A stretch of DNA of 53,393 nt, taken from the NCBI RefSeq assembly GCF_004348725.1, contig NZ_SMKR01000027.1:1-53393 (forward strand), in the 5' to 3' direction. A program made the position numbers and the translations under genes. Below the pieces are notes generated by a model. That model did not search any database and was not told the origin of the DNA. It worked only from the letters and a program-made list of their open reading frames with translations. How positions within the stretch are numbered: position 1 is the stretch's first letter; every line of letters starts with the position of its first letter. This stretch comes from Kribbella turkmenica (lineage in GTDB: Bacteria; Actinomycetota; Actinomycetes; Propionibacteriales; Kribbellaceae). This document shows positions 29,794-38,434 of this stretch, in pieces.

Positions 29794-30159
29794 ATGGCGA
29801 CGGACGAGGTGCGCAAGGACCTGCGCGCGGCGGTGGAGGCGCGGCAGGAACTGGGTGCGGAGTACGAGAACGAGATCATCGAGAGCTTCCTGGACAAGCT
29901 CGACGCCCGCGACGCCCAGCGCCACGGCCGGGACCTCCAGCACCGGCGGGAGGACCAGATGCTGGAGGCGGCCGGCCTGAAGCGGCGGGAAGGGTCCGAT
30001 CCCGGCGGGCTGGCGCTGGCGATCGTCTCGGTGACCTGCGCGATCCCGATCACCGCCATCGCCGCCGACATGACCGGGCTGCCCGGCATGCTGATCAGCT
30101 GGGCCGGCCTGGTGGGCATCAACTTCGCCTGGCGGACCAACCGGCGCAGCGCCGGCTAG
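29794..30159 (+). CDS. Small membrane protein with coiled-coil N-terminus, unknown function
   Basis: A 121-residue protein. The N-terminal 70 residues are charged and helical (EVRKDLRAAVEARQELGAEYENEIIESFLDKLDARDAQR...). The C-terminal part has two hydrophobic helices (GLALAIVSVTCAIPITAIAAD and GLPGMLISWAGLVGINFAW). Actinobacteria often encode such proteins, usually annotated only as integral membrane proteins. Its stop overlaps by three bases the stop of the convergent NUDIX gene. It sits inside the proteasome locus, but I see no motif that ties it to that pathway. Confidence 0.75.
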   Translation: MATDEVRKDLRAAVEARQELGAEYENEIIESFLDKLDARDAQRHGRDLQHRREDQMLEAAGLKRREGSDPGGLALAIVSVTCAIPITAIAADMTGLPGMLISWAGLVGINFAWRTNRRSAG

Positions 30160-30671
30160 GCGGGGCCTGAGGGCGCGTCCACGAGGCTCCGGACGTACGG
30201 GCCCAGCAGCGCCGTCGTGTCCGGGACGAACGGCCACTCGTCCAGGCGCCGTACGAGCTCCTCCGGGGACATCCACGCGCCCCAGGAGACCTCCTCGGGC
30301 TGGTGGGTCACCGGGCCGTCCCAGACGCACGTGTACAGGTACGCGTGGTAGTTCGTGGACTCGTCGGCGTAATCGCCCTCCGGCAGCTTGACCAGGTCCG
30401 TCCCGCTGATGCCGAGCTCCTCGGCCAGTTCCCGGACGACGGCGTCGTCAGGGTCCTCGCCGGCGGCTATGACACCGCCTGCCGAGAAGTCGTAACACGC
30501 CGGGAAGACGTCCTTGGTCTCGGTCCGGCGGTGCACGTAGATGTCACCGGCCGGATTCCGGACGAGGACGCCGGTCGCCGCGTGCCGCAGGTTGTCCCGG
30601 CGCATCACCGAGCGCGGTGCCGAGCCGGTGACATGGTTGTCTTCGTCCAGGATCGCTACGATTTCGTCCAC
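30156..30671 (-). CDS. NUDIX hydrolase (YfcD-like)
   Basis: A 171-residue NUDIX protein. The 23-residue NUDIX box is seen as [24 protein letters not shown], with the metal-binding REXXEE core. The N-terminal [20 protein letters not shown] and the [18 protein letters not shown] segments resemble the YfcD/isopentenyl-diphosphate isomerase-like branch. The substrate is not predictable. I chose the GTG at 30671, where family similarity begins; the open frame to 31115 is non-coding shadow of dop. It is divergent from dop with a 73-base gap and breaks the arc-dop gene order. Confidence 0.85.
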   Translation of the reverse strand: MDEIVAILDEDNHVTGSAPRSVMRRDNLRHAATGVLVRNPAGDIYVHRRTETKDVFPACYDFSAGGVIAAGEDPDDAVVRELAEELGISGTDLVKLPEGDYADESTNYHAYLYTCVWDGPVTHQPEEVSWGAWMSPEELVRRLDEWPFVPDTTALLGPYVRSLVDAPSGPA

Positions 30672-30731
30672 CCGGGAAGTTTCACACGTAACCCTGTGGA
30701 CACGGCAACGGCGTTCGGTGGCGGTACCGCG

Positions 30732-30744
30732 TAGGCTCGTTCGC
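30732..30744 (+). promoter_or_regulatory. Leaderless promoter of dop
   Basis: TAGGCT at 30732-30737 is followed after 7 bases by the dop ATG. It gives the dop-pup-prcBA block its own transcription start, separate from arc. Confidence 0.5.
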
Positions 30745-32265
30745 ATGAGTGTTCGGCGGATCATGGGAACCGAGACCGAGTTCGGCATCTCGGTTCCGGG
30801 CCAGCCCGGGGCCAACCCGATGCTGACCTCGAGCCAGGTGGTGAACGGGTACGCGCAGACGCAGCCGCTCGCGCGCAAGACGCGGTGGGACTTCGACGAG
30901 GAGCACCCGCTCCGGGACGCGCGCGGGTTCGACCTCAGCCGGGAGGTGGCCGACTCCAGCCAGCTCACCGACGAGGAGACCGGTCTGGCGAACGTGATCC
31001 TCACCAACGGCGCCCGCCTGTACGTCGACCACGCCCACCCGGAGTACTCGGCGCCCGAGACGACGAACCCGCGGGACGTGGTCGTCTGGGACAAGGCCGG
31101 TGAGCTGGTGATCATGGAGGGCGCCCGGCAGGCCCGGCAGATCCCCGGTGCTCCGCCGCTGAACCTCTACAAGAACAACACCGACAACAAGGGCGCGTCG
31201 TACGGTTCGCACGAGAACTATCTGATGCGCCGCTCGACCCCGTTCGCGTCGATCGTGCGGCACCTGACGCCGTTCTTCGTCAGCCGGCAGGTGGTCACCG
31301 GGGCCGGCCGGGTCGGGATCGGCCAGGACGGCACCGCGCACGGCTTCCAGATCAGCCAGCGGGCCGACTACTTCGAGGTCGAGGTCGGCCTGGAGACGAC
31401 GTTGAAGCGGCCGATCATCAACACCCGGGACGAGCCGCACGCGAATCCGGACCGCTACCGCCGGCTGCACGTGATCATCGGCGACGCGAACCTGTCCGAG
31501 ATCTCGACGTACCTGAAGGTCGGCACGACGAGCCTGGTGCTGTCGATGATCGAGGACGGCTGGCTGACCGACGACCTGAGCGTGGACCGTCCGGTCACCG
31601 CGCTCCACGAGGTCAGCCACGACCCGGCCTGCACCCACCTGATGACGCTCAAGGACGGCCGCAAGCTGACGGCGGTCCAGCTCCAGACGGAGTACCTGGA
31701 ACAGGCCCGCAAGTACGTCGAGGACAAGTACGGCGACGACGCGGACCGGCAGACCAAGGACGTGCTGCACCGCTGGGAGCAGGTGCTCGACCAGCTGGCC
31801 ACGGACCCGATGAAGCTCGCTGACCAGCTGGACTGGGTGGCGAAGCTGAAACTGCTGCAGTCGTACCGAGACCGCGACGGCCTGGAGTGGGACGACTCGA
31901 AGCTGCACCTGGTCGACCTGCAGTACGCCGACCTGCGCCCGGACAAGGGTCTTTACTACAAGTTGGTGAAGGCCGGCCGGATGCAGCGTCTGGTCACCGA
32001 CGAGGAGATCCGGATGGCGGTCTCGCACCCGCCGACCGACACCCGGGCCTACTTCCGGGGCCGCTGCATGCAGCAGTACGCGCCGCAGGTCGCGGCCGCG
32101 TCCTGGGACTCGGTGATCTTCGACCTGCCGGGCAAGGAGTCGCTGCAGCGGATCCCGACGCTGGACCCGTTGCGGGGCACGAAGGCCCATGTCGGAGCCC
32201 TTTTGGACCAGTGCGACACCGCGAGTGACCTGGTTCGCACCATTACTGGGGGCGCCGCCGGGTAG
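30745..32265 (+). CDS. dop: Depupylase / Pup deamidase
   Basis: Glutamine-synthetase-fold enzyme that removes Pup from substrates and, where needed, deamidates the Pup C-terminus. The 506-residue protein starts [19 protein letters not shown], with the nucleotide-binding GTETEFG loop typical of Dop. It contains the [19 protein letters not shown] active-site region. The Dop-specific loop is present, which argues against the ligase PafA. The ATG at 30745 lies 7 bases after a -10, giving a leaderless mRNA. Pup, encoded next, already ends in Glu, so depupylation is the expected main activity. Confidence 0.95.
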   Translation: MSVRRIMGTETEFGISVPGQPGANPMLTSSQVVNGYAQTQPLARKTRWDFDEEHPLRDARGFDLSREVADSSQLTDEETGLANVILTNGARLYVDHAHPEYSAPETTNPRDVVVWDKAGELVIMEGARQARQIPGAPPLNLYKNNTDNKGASYGSHENYLMRRSTPFASIVRHLTPFFVSRQVVTGAGRVGIGQDGTAHGFQISQRADYFEVEVGLETTLKRPIINTRDEPHANPDRYRRLHVIIGDANLSEISTYLKVGTTSLVLSMIEDGWLTDDLSVDRPVTALHEVSHDPACTHLMTLKDGRKLTAVQLQTEYLEQARKYVEDKYGDDADRQTKDVLHRWEQVLDQLATDPMKLADQLDWVAKLKLLQSYRDRDGLEWDDSKLHLVDLQYADLRPDKGLYYKLVKAGRMQRLVTDEEIRMAVSHPPTDTRAYFRGRCMQQYAPQVAAASWDSVIFDLPGKESLQRIPTLDPLRGTKAHVGALLDQCDTASDLVRTITGGAAG

Positions 32266-32268
32266 GGT
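32263..32268 (+). promoter_or_regulatory. -10-like element ahead of pup
   Basis: TAGGGT overlaps the dop stop codon. A transcript from here would start near 32275 and carry the strong pup ribosome site. This could be an internal promoter for pup-prcB-prcA; no good -35 is seen. Confidence 0.3.
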
Positions 32269-32322
32269 CGCTATTGAGGGTCGGTTGGGCGGCCCTCCCA
32301 GCGGTTCTAGGAGGTGTGTGCC

Positions 32323-32532
32323 ATGGCGAAGGACGGCGGGCAGCAGCACAAGCAGCCGAAGCGTTCCTCGACCGAGGAAGAGGTCGAGCAGGTCGAGGCG
32401 TCGGAGGACGTCCAGGAGCGCAAGGAGCGGCTCGACGAGGACGTCGACTCGATTTTGGACGAGATCGACGAGGTGCTCGAGGAGAACGCCGAGGAGTTCG
32501 TCCGCGGATTCGTGCAAAAGGGTGGGGAGTGA
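32323..32532 (+). CDS. pup: Prokaryotic ubiquitin-like protein Pup
   Basis: A 69-residue intrinsically disordered modifier that is ligated to lysines and marks proteins for the proteasome. The sequence is acidic, with the helical Arc-binding stretch [20 protein letters not shown] and the C-terminus [10 protein letters not shown]. It ends in Gly-Gly-Glu rather than Gly-Gly-Gln, so no deamidation is needed before ligation. The ATG at 32323 has an ideal AGGAGG (32309-32314) 8 bases upstream; an in-frame GTG at 32314 is not favoured. Its stop overlaps the prcB start (GTGA). Confidence 0.98.
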   Translation: MAKDGGQQHKQPKRSSTEEEVEQVEASEDVQERKERLDEDVDSILDEIDEVLEENAEEFVRGFVQKGGE

Positions 32533-33383
32533 ACCGCTCGATGACATTCGATGCCTCCGGCCGGTTGCCGGAAGCCTTCCTGACTCCAGGTGGCTCGTCG
32601 TTCATGGACTTCCTGGCCGGGCACGCGCCCGACCTGTTGCCGGGACGGCGCAGCCTGGGGTCGGCCGACTACTCCAACGACGTCCCGCACGGTACGACGA
32701 TCGTCGCCGCGACCTTCCCCGGTGGCGTGGTGATGGCCGGCGACCGGCGGGCCACGATGGGCAACATCATCGCCCAGCGTGACATCGAGAAGGTGTTCCC
32801 GGCCGACGAGTACTCCGCGGTCGCGTTCGCGGGCTCGGCCGGGTTCGGGCTCGAGATGGTGCGGCTGTTCCAGGTGGAACTGGAGCACTACGAGAAGCTC
32901 GAGGGCACCACGCTCAGCCTGGACGGCAAGGCCAACCGGCTGAGCGCGCTGATCCGGGGCAACCTGGCGATGGCGATGCAGGGCCTGGCCGTGGTCCCGC
33001 TGTTCGCGGGCTACGACGAGGACATCAAGGGCGGCCGGATCTTCTCCTACGACCCGACCGGCGGGCGGTACGAGGAAACCCACTTCCACAGTGTCGGCTC
33101 GGGTTCGCTGTTCGCCCGGGGCGCGCTGAAGAAGCTCTACCGCGAGGACCTGTCCGCGGCCGACTGCGCGACGGTGGCGATCCAGTCGCTGATCGACGCC
33201 GCCGACGACGACTCGGCGACCGGCGGGCCGGACATGCTGCGGCGGATCTTCCCGGTGGTCGGCGTGGTCACCGCGGACGGCTATCAGCGGCTCCCCGAGG
33301 ACGACGTGGCCGACATCGTCGACCGCGCGTGGGCCGAGCGGCACAACCGCCCGGACGGGCCGGCCTCGGCGACCCTGACCTGA
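32529..33383 (+). CDS. prcB: 20S proteasome beta subunit
   Basis: Catalytic subunit of the proteasome, 284 residues as precursor. The propeptide ends at DVPHG and autocatalytic cleavage exposes Thr56, the nucleophile, in [26 protein letters not shown]. Asp and Lys of the active site are in VVMAGDRR and IEKVFP. C-terminal features such as [17 protein letters not shown] are typical. The GTG at 32529 overlaps the pup stop by four bases. An N-terminal propeptide of 55 residues is in the usual range for Actinobacteria. Confidence 0.97.
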   Translation: MNRSMTFDASGRLPEAFLTPGGSSFMDFLAGHAPDLLPGRRSLGSADYSNDVPHGTTIVAATFPGGVVMAGDRRATMGNIIAQRDIEKVFPADEYSAVAFAGSAGFGLEMVRLFQVELEHYEKLEGTTLSLDGKANRLSALIRGNLAMAMQGLAVVPLFAGYDEDIKGGRIFSYDPTGGRYEETHFHSVGSGSLFARGALKKLYREDLSAADCATVAIQSLIDAADDDSATGGPDMLRRIFPVVGVVTADGYQRLPEDDVADIVDRAWAERHNRPDGPASATLT

Positions 33384-33413
33384 CCCATCGACTGATAGAG
33401 GACGACACCTTCG

Positions 33414-34265
33414 ATGAGCGTTCCGTTCTACGTCTCGCCCGAACAGCTGATGCGGGACCGGGCCGACTTCGCCCGCAAGGGCATCGCCAAGGGCCGCAGC
33501 GCGATCGCCCTGCAGTACGCCGACGGCATCCTGTTCGTCGCGGAGAACCGGTCGCCGGCGCTGCACAAGGTGGCCGAGATCTACGACCGGATGGCGTTCG
33601 CCGCCGTCGGCCGGTACAACGAGTTCGAGAACCTGCGGATCGCCGGCGTCCGGCTGGCCGACATGCGCGGGTACTCCTACGACCGGCGCGACGTGACCGG
33701 CCGGGCGCTCGCCAACGCCTACGCGCAGACGCTGGGCGCGATCTTCTCCTCCGGCGGTGAGAAGCCGCTCGAGGTGGAGATCCTGGTCGCCGAGATCGGT
33801 GCCACCGCCGCCGACGACCAGATCTACCGGCTCACCTACGACGGCTCGATCGCTGATGTGCGCGGGTACGCCGTCATGGGCGGGCCGGCCGAGCAGGTCG
33901 CGGACTACGTCGGCGAGCACTACCAGGAGGGCATCTCGCTGGCCGGTGCGCTCCGGCTGGCGGTGGACGCGCTCGGGCACGACGGCAGCAGCGATGTGCG
34001 GGAGCTGACCCCGGACCAGATCGAGGTCGCGGTGCTGGACCGGACCCGGACGCAGGTGCGCAAGTTCAAGCGCATTTCGGAGGAGACGCTCGCGCGCATC
34101 CTGTCCGAGTCCCGTCCGGACACGACCCCGTCGGAGTCCGCGGCCGAGGCGCCGGTGGAGGCCGATGCGACCCCCACGGCGGCCGACGACAGCCCGGAGG
34201 CGTCCCCGGCGGACGACGTACCGGTGGCCCCGCCGGAAGACCCGGACGACGACCGCCCGCTGTGA
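33414..34265 (+). CDS. prcA: 20S proteasome alpha subunit
   Basis: Forms the outer gated rings of the proteasome. The 283-residue protein begins [47 protein letters not shown], the alpha-subunit N-terminal signature that forms the gate. The core contains [23 protein letters not shown] and [19 protein letters not shown]. The C-terminal 50 residues are Pro/Asp/Glu-rich and disordered, and vary between species. The gene is 30 bases behind prcB with a GAGGA ribosome site. A strong hairpin just downstream suggests that the operon ends here. Confidence 0.97.
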   Translation: MSVPFYVSPEQLMRDRADFARKGIAKGRSAIALQYADGILFVAENRSPALHKVAEIYDRMAFAAVGRYNEFENLRIAGVRLADMRGYSYDRRDVTGRALANAYAQTLGAIFSSGGEKPLEVEILVAEIGATAADDQIYRLTYDGSIADVRGYAVMGGPAEQVADYVGEHYQEGISLAGALRLAVDALGHDGSSDVRELTPDQIEVAVLDRTRTQVRKFKRISEETLARILSESRPDTTPSESAAEAPVEADATPTAADDSPEASPADDVPVAPPEDPDDDRPL

Positions 34266-34285
34266 CCGACCAATCGGCGAAGCGT

Positions 34286-34312
34286 GCGCCCGGCCGCGCT
34301 GCGGCCGGGCGC
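34286..34312 (+). terminator. Perfect 12-bp hairpin after prcA
   Basis: The arms 34286-34297 and 34301-34312 pair exactly with a 3-base GCT loop. It lies 21 bases after the prcA stop and just before the GAGGAGG ribosome site of the next gene, so it probably ends the dop-pup-prcBA transcript. Confidence 0.65.
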
Positions 34313-34333
34313 GCGGGCGTAGAGGAGGACCAG

Positions 34334-34897
34334 GTGTCCGGGGGCGCAGACCCGGGGGACTGGGAGCTGCTGGACGAGCGGCTGGGGTTCGATGGGTATC
34401 TGACGGTCAACCAGCGCCGCTACCGGCTGCCGGACGGGCGGGAGGTCGACTGGGACGTCTTCGGGCCGAAGACGGTCTCCGGGATCACGTCCGGGATCAC
34501 TGTGCTGCCACTGACCCCGGAGGGCCGGATCGTCACGATCCGGATCTTCCGCCCGGGGCCCGACCGCGTGGTCACGAACCTGCCGGGTGGGCTGGTCGAG
34601 CCGGGCGAGGACCCGGCCGTGGCCGGTGCCCGCGAGCTGGAGGAGGAGACCGGCTACACCTGTGAGTCGTTCGAGCTCGTCGGCTGGAACTGGTCGGCCG
34701 CGTCCTCGGTCTACCGCAAGTACGTCGGGATCGCGCGCGGCTGCCGTCCGGACGGGCAGCAGGCGCTGGACGAGTTCGAGGACTGCGTCCCGGTCGAGCT
34801 CACCGTGGACCAGCTCCGGGCCGAGCTGCGGACGCCGGGCGCGATGACCGGGATCGACGCCGCGTACGTCGCGCTCGACCACGCCGGGCTGATCTGA
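34334..34897 (+). CDS. NUDIX hydrolase, ADP-ribose pyrophosphatase-like
   Basis: A 187-residue NUDIX protein with the box GGLVEPGEDPAVAGARELEEETGY and the ADP-ribose-pyrophosphatase style VTNLPGGLVEPGE and FELVGWNWSAASSVYRKYVGIARGC. The likely reaction is hydrolysis of ADP-ribose or a related sugar nucleotide. I chose the GTG at 34334, which has GAGGAGG at 34322-34328. The GTG at 34262 overlaps the prcA stop and would add 24 residues, but those codons run through a terminator-like hairpin and have no family character. No link to the proteasome is evident. Confidence 0.85.
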   Translation: MSGGADPGDWELLDERLGFDGYLTVNQRRYRLPDGREVDWDVFGPKTVSGITSGITVLPLTPEGRIVTIRIFRPGPDRVVTNLPGGLVEPGEDPAVAGARELEEETGYTCESFELVGWNWSAASSVYRKYVGIARGCRPDGQQALDEFEDCVPVELTVDQLRAELRTPGAMTGIDAAYVALDHAGLI

Positions 34898-35010
34898 CCG
34901 CGAGGCCGCGATACCGAACTGACTGGAACTGGTCACCTCGTGTACTTGACGAGCAGGTTTGCGCACTGAGTGGATGGAAGTAGCACGCCCTTCCGCCCGA
35001 GGAGTTGCTC

Positions 35011-37644
35011 ATGCGCCGCGTCGACCTCCCGGTGATCCTGCTGATCGCCGCCCAGATCTTGTCCGTACCGGCCGCTTCGGCCGCCAGTTCGAGAGAGGCC
35101 GCGGTGTCGCCGGAACCTCAGCAAACCGTCACCCGCCGGGACGGGTTCCCGCTCGGCCGGACCGTCGGCCTGGTCCACGGCCCGACCACTGACCCGGACG
35201 CCGAGCGCGTCGTCCGCGAGACCCTTGCGCGGGCCGGCGTACGGACCGTTCGTGACCGGCCTGGAGACGTGACCATCTGGCTCGGTGGCAGTGAGCAGGC
35301 GCTGCGCGAGCTGGAGGTGGAGCCGGCAGCCGGCCTGCCCGACGAGGGGTACGTCGTCGCGATCGGCCGACGGCAGATCGTGCTCGACGGCGTGGACACC
35401 GACGGCACGTACTACGCGGCCCGGACGTTCGCGCAGCTCGTCGACGGCAACCGGGTGGACGGCGTCGAGATCCGGGACTGGCCGACGATGCGGTACCGCG
35501 GCTCGATCGAGGGCTTCTACGGCACGCCGTGGTCGCACGCCGACCGGCTCGACCACATCGACTACCTCGGCGCGCACCGGATGAACACGTACGAGTACGC
35601 GCCCAAGGACGATCCGTACCACCGCGAGCAGTGGCGCGACCCGTACCCGGCCGACAAGCTGGCCGAGCTCGGTGAGCTGATCGAGCGCGGGCAGCGGAAC
35701 AAGGTCGACTTCACCTTCGCGCTCTCGCCGGGCCTGTCGATCTGCTACACCTCCGACAGCCACTACCAGGCGCTGGTCGCCAAGTTCGAGTCGCTCTACG
35801 CGCTCGGTGCCCGGGCGTTCAACGTGCCGCTGGACGACATCGACTACAACACCTGGCACTGCCCGGAGGACCGGGAGAAGTACGGCACCGGCGGCGGTGC
35901 GGCCGGTCAGGCGCAGAGCGAGTTGCTGAACCGGATCCAGCGTGACTGGGTCGCGTCGAAGCCGGACGTGGCACCGCTGCAGATGGTCCCGACCGAGTAC
36001 TACAACGTCACCGAGACGCCGTACAAACAGGCGTTGCGGGAGCAGCTCGACAGCGCGGTGGTCGTGCACTGGACCGGGATCGGCGTCGTCCCGCGGACAA
36101 TCACGACCGCACAAGCGGCCCGGGCGAAGGCGGTGTTCGGGCACGACATCCTGATCTGGGACAACTACCCGGTCAACGACTACGCGGCCGGCCGCATCCT
36201 GCTGGCCGACTACAGCGGCCGCGAGCCAGGGATCGCCGAGCACGTCGCCGGTGTGATCTCCAACCCGATGAACCAGGCGGCGGTCAGCAAGCTCGCGCTC
36301 TACTCGTTCGCCGAGCTCGGCTGGAACCCGGCGACGTACGACGAGCAGGCCTCCTGGAACCACGCGATCGCGGAGCGCGCCGGGGGAGACCGCACGACGA
36401 TCGCGGCGCTGGAAGTGTTCGCCGACCTGAACACCTACGACTCGACCCTGCACCCGGAGAGCGCCCCGGTGCTCGCGGCGAAGACCGGGGAGTTCTGGAG
36501 AACCTGGCGCGCCGGTCACGAGGACAGCGCGATCGAGCGGATCCGCCCGTACTTCGACGCGATCGAGAAGACGCCCGGACAGCTCCGGCGAGGCGTGCAG
36601 GACCCCGCGTTCGCCGACGAGGCGAAGGCATGGCTCGACGCGACCGTGCTCTGGGGTGAGGCGCTGCAGCGCTCGCTGCGCCTGCTCGGCGAAGTGGCCG
36701 AGGGCAACGGGCCGGAAGCGTGGAAGAGCCGGCGACGGATCGACGAACTGGTCACCCAGGCGAAGGCGATCCGCGACGTCCGGCTGCCGCACTCGAACAC
36801 CTACCCACGGATCGGCGAGGGCGTCGCGGACGCGTTCCTCACCGAGGCCGGCCGGGTCCACGACCAGTGGATGGGCCTCGAGCCCGGACGGACGGCGACC
36901 AGCTCACAGGGCACGTACGCCGACAACGTTCCCGCCCGGATGATCGACGGCGACGAGTCGACCTTCTTCTGGAGCAACGGGGCACCGGTGGCCGGTGACG
37001 AGATCCGGGTCGACCTCGGCGCGCCGCGGGCGATCGGCGACATCGCCGTCCTGATGGGCAAGTCGGGCAGTCCGCAGGACTTCATCCACTCCGGTGTCCT
37101 CGAGTACTCGACCGACGGCTCCAGCTGGACCGAGCTCACCCGGGCGACAACCGCCGAGGTGCGGTTCACCGCCGACGCGACCGCCCGGTACGTGCGCTAT
37201 CGCGCGCTGGCCGACAATCCGTCGTTCTGGCTGGTGGTCCGGGAGTTCTCGGTCGAGGTGACGGACGGGTCCGAGTTGGTGCTCACGGCAACGGGTACGC
37301 CGGCGCCGGCCGAGGGCTCGGCATTGGCGGATGCCGTCGACCACGACGTGTCGACGGCCTACCGCGCGGCCACAGCTGCCGGCGAGGGCGACGCGCTCGT
37401 CGTCACCCTGTCGAGCCCGCGCACGCTGGATCGGGTCACTGTGCTGCAGGCGCAGGACGCGGCCGCGACCGGCGTCCTCGAGGTGAAGACGGCGGCCGGC
37501 TGGCAGCGGGCCGGCACGGTGAACGGCGCGTACACGGCGGTCACCGTCCCCGAGGCCGACGTCGAGGCGATCCGGGTCAGCTGGTCGGCAGGCGACGTAC
37601 CTCCGCAGGTTCACGAGGTGATCCCTCACTCGGTCGCCAAATAG
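35011..37644 (+). CDS. Secreted GH84 beta-N-acetylglucosaminidase with C-terminal sugar-binding-type domain
   Basis: An 877-residue exported glycosidase. A signal peptide (VDLPVILLIAAQILSVPAASA) is followed by the GH20/84-like N-terminal domain (about 50-155). The GH84 barrel follows, with RGSIEGFYGTPWSHADRLDHIDYL and the adjacent catalytic pair D275-D276 in VPLDDIDYNTW. Next come a helical domain and a discoidin (F5/8 C)-like module near 640-750 (ARMIDGDESTFFWSN). It should release GlcNAc from glycoconjugates or hyaluronan-like polymers outside the cell. The ATG at 35011 follows AGGAG at 35000-35004. The upstream 110 bases contain CTCGT/ACGAG arms around a TTGACG, a possible operator-promoter. 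Confidence 0.92.
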   Translation: MRRVDLPVILLIAAQILSVPAASAASSREAAVSPEPQQTVTRRDGFPLGRTVGLVHGPTTDPDAERVVRETLARAGVRTVRDRPGDVTIWLGGSEQALRELEVEPAAGLPDEGYVVAIGRRQIVLDGVDTDGTYYAARTFAQLVDGNRVDGVEIRDWPTMRYRGSIEGFYGTPWSHADRLDHIDYLGAHRMNTYEYAPKDDPYHREQWRDPYPADKLAELGELIERGQRNKVDFTFALSPGLSICYTSDSHYQALVAKFESLYALGARAFNVPLDDIDYNTWHCPEDREKYGTGGGAAGQAQSELLNRIQRDWVASKPDVAPLQMVPTEYYNVTETPYKQALREQLDSAVVVHWTGIGVVPRTITTAQAARAKAVFGHDILIWDNYPVNDYAAGRILLADYSGREPGIAEHVAGVISNPMNQAAVSKLALYSFAELGWNPATYDEQASWNHAIAERAGGDRTTIAALEVFADLNTYDSTLHPESAPVLAAKTGEFWRTWRAGHEDSAIERIRPYFDAIEKTPGQLRRGVQDPAFADEAKAWLDATVLWGEALQRSLRLLGEVAEGNGPEAWKSRRRIDELVTQAKAIRDVRLPHSNTYPRIGEGVADAFLTEAGRVHDQWMGLEPGRTATSSQGTYADNVPARMIDGDESTFFWSNGAPVAGDEIRVDLGAPRAIGDIAVLMGKSGSPQDFIHSGVLEYSTDGSSWTELTRATTAEVRFTADATARYVRYRALADNPSFWLVVREFSVEVTDGSELVLTATGTPAPAEGSALADAVDHDVSTAYRAATAAGEGDALVVTLSSPRTLDRVTVLQAQDAAATGVLEVKTAAGWQRAGTVNGAYTAVTVPEADVEAIRVSWSAGDVPPQVHEVIPHSVAK

Positions 37645-37680
37645 GTTGCCGGGAGGCGGGCAGGGCTTCACGATGGGCCG

Positions 37681-38316
37681 GTGCTGAGCGACCACTGGCC
37701 ACTGCGCCGTCTCCAACTGACCACCGACCGGCTGATCCTGCGGCTGCCGGACGAGGAAGAGCTCGCGGCGCTCGCGGACGTGGCCGCGAGCGGCGTCCAC
37801 GAGCCGGGGGAGCAGCCGTTCCTCCAGGCGTGGACCAACGGGACGCCGGAGGAACGCGCGCGGCGCGTCCTGCAGTCGCACTGGGGCTCGATGGCCTCGT
37901 GGACCCCGCAGGACTGGGAACTGCCGCTGGGAGTGTTCCGGGACGGGGTGCCGATCGGCATCGTCGCACTGCGGGGCAGGGACTTCGCCATCCTCCGGGA
38001 GGTGAAGACCTGGTCCTGGCTGGGGCTGCCGCACCACAGCCAGGGGTTCGGCACTGAATCCCGCCGGGCGCTACTGCACCTGGCGTTCGACGGGCTGGGC
38101 GCGGAGGCCGCGCTGACCGAGGCCTTCCAGGACAACGCCGGGTCTCAGGGCGTCTCCCGGAAGCTCGGCTACCGGCCGGACGGCATCTCGAGGGACGTGC
38201 TGCACGGGCGCGCCGTGGTCTCGGACCGCCTCCGGCTCACCCGCGAGGACTGGCGGCCGGCCGAAGACATCCGGATCAGCGGCCTCGACGAGTGCCGCGC
38301 CTTCTTCATCGCCTAG
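37681..38316 (+). CDS. GNAT family acetyltransferase (RimJ/RimL-like)
   Basis: A 211-residue N-acetyltransferase. The N-terminus LQLTTDRLILRLPDEEELAALAD is typical of the RimJ/RimL branch. The acetyl-CoA region includes TWSWLGLPHHSQGFGTESRRALLHLAF and the QDNAGSQGVSRKLGYRPDG motif. Substrates of this branch are N-terminal residues of proteins or small amines. The GTG at 37681 has no strong ribosome site; a TAGGTT -10 overlaps the previous stop. Its own stop overlaps the -10 of the folD promoter. Confidence 0.88.
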   Translation: MLSDHWPLRRLQLTTDRLILRLPDEEELAALADVAASGVHEPGEQPFLQAWTNGTPEERARRVLQSHWGSMASWTPQDWELPLGVFRDGVPIGIVALRGRDFAILREVKTWSWLGLPHHSQGFGTESRRALLHLAFDGLGAEAALTEAFQDNAGSQGVSRKLGYRPDGISRDVLHGRAVVSDRLRLTREDWRPAEDIRISGLDECRAFFIA

Positions 38317-38319
38317 GCT
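38314..38319 (+). promoter_or_regulatory. Promoter -10 of the folD riboswitch transcript
   Basis: TAGGCT overlaps the GNAT stop codon. Start of transcription would fall near 38326, a few bases ahead of the riboswitch core. Confidence 0.5.
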
Positions 38320-38325
38320 GGTCCG

Positions 38326-38406
38326 CGGACCGCGACTGGCGTTGAGGTGGAGGACCACCGGGGAACGGTCTGCCGGAGATCCGGCCTCGCCGCGCGCCTG
38401 GGCACC
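38326..38406 (+). promoter_or_regulatory. ZTP (pfl) riboswitch upstream of folD
   Basis: The leader carries the conserved core of the pfl RNA motif. CGCGACTGGCG (38331-38341) is followed by a small hairpin GGTGG-AGGA-CCACC, then CGGGGAACGG, a variable stem-loop (CCGGAGATCCGG), and the 3' signature GCGCGCCTGGGCA near 38393-38404. GGCG and CGCC from the two conserved blocks pair. This RNA binds ZTP/ZMP, the purine intermediates that build up when 10-formyl-tetrahydrofolate is short, and activates one-carbon genes such as folD. AAGGAG (38421-38426) lies just after the aptamer, so control is probably at translation. Confidence 0.88.
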
Positions 38407-38434
38407 TCTGCCGATGCCTGAAGGAGCGCGTCGC

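Noticed and set aside
30745..32265. Pup ligase PafA
   Set aside because: The N-terminal [12 protein letters not shown] start, the [19 protein letters not shown] region and the position before pup fit Dop rather than PafA.
34920..34960. DasR-type operator upstream of the GH84 gene
   Set aside because: Only a half-site-like ACTGGTCA is seen; the second half of the palindrome is missing.
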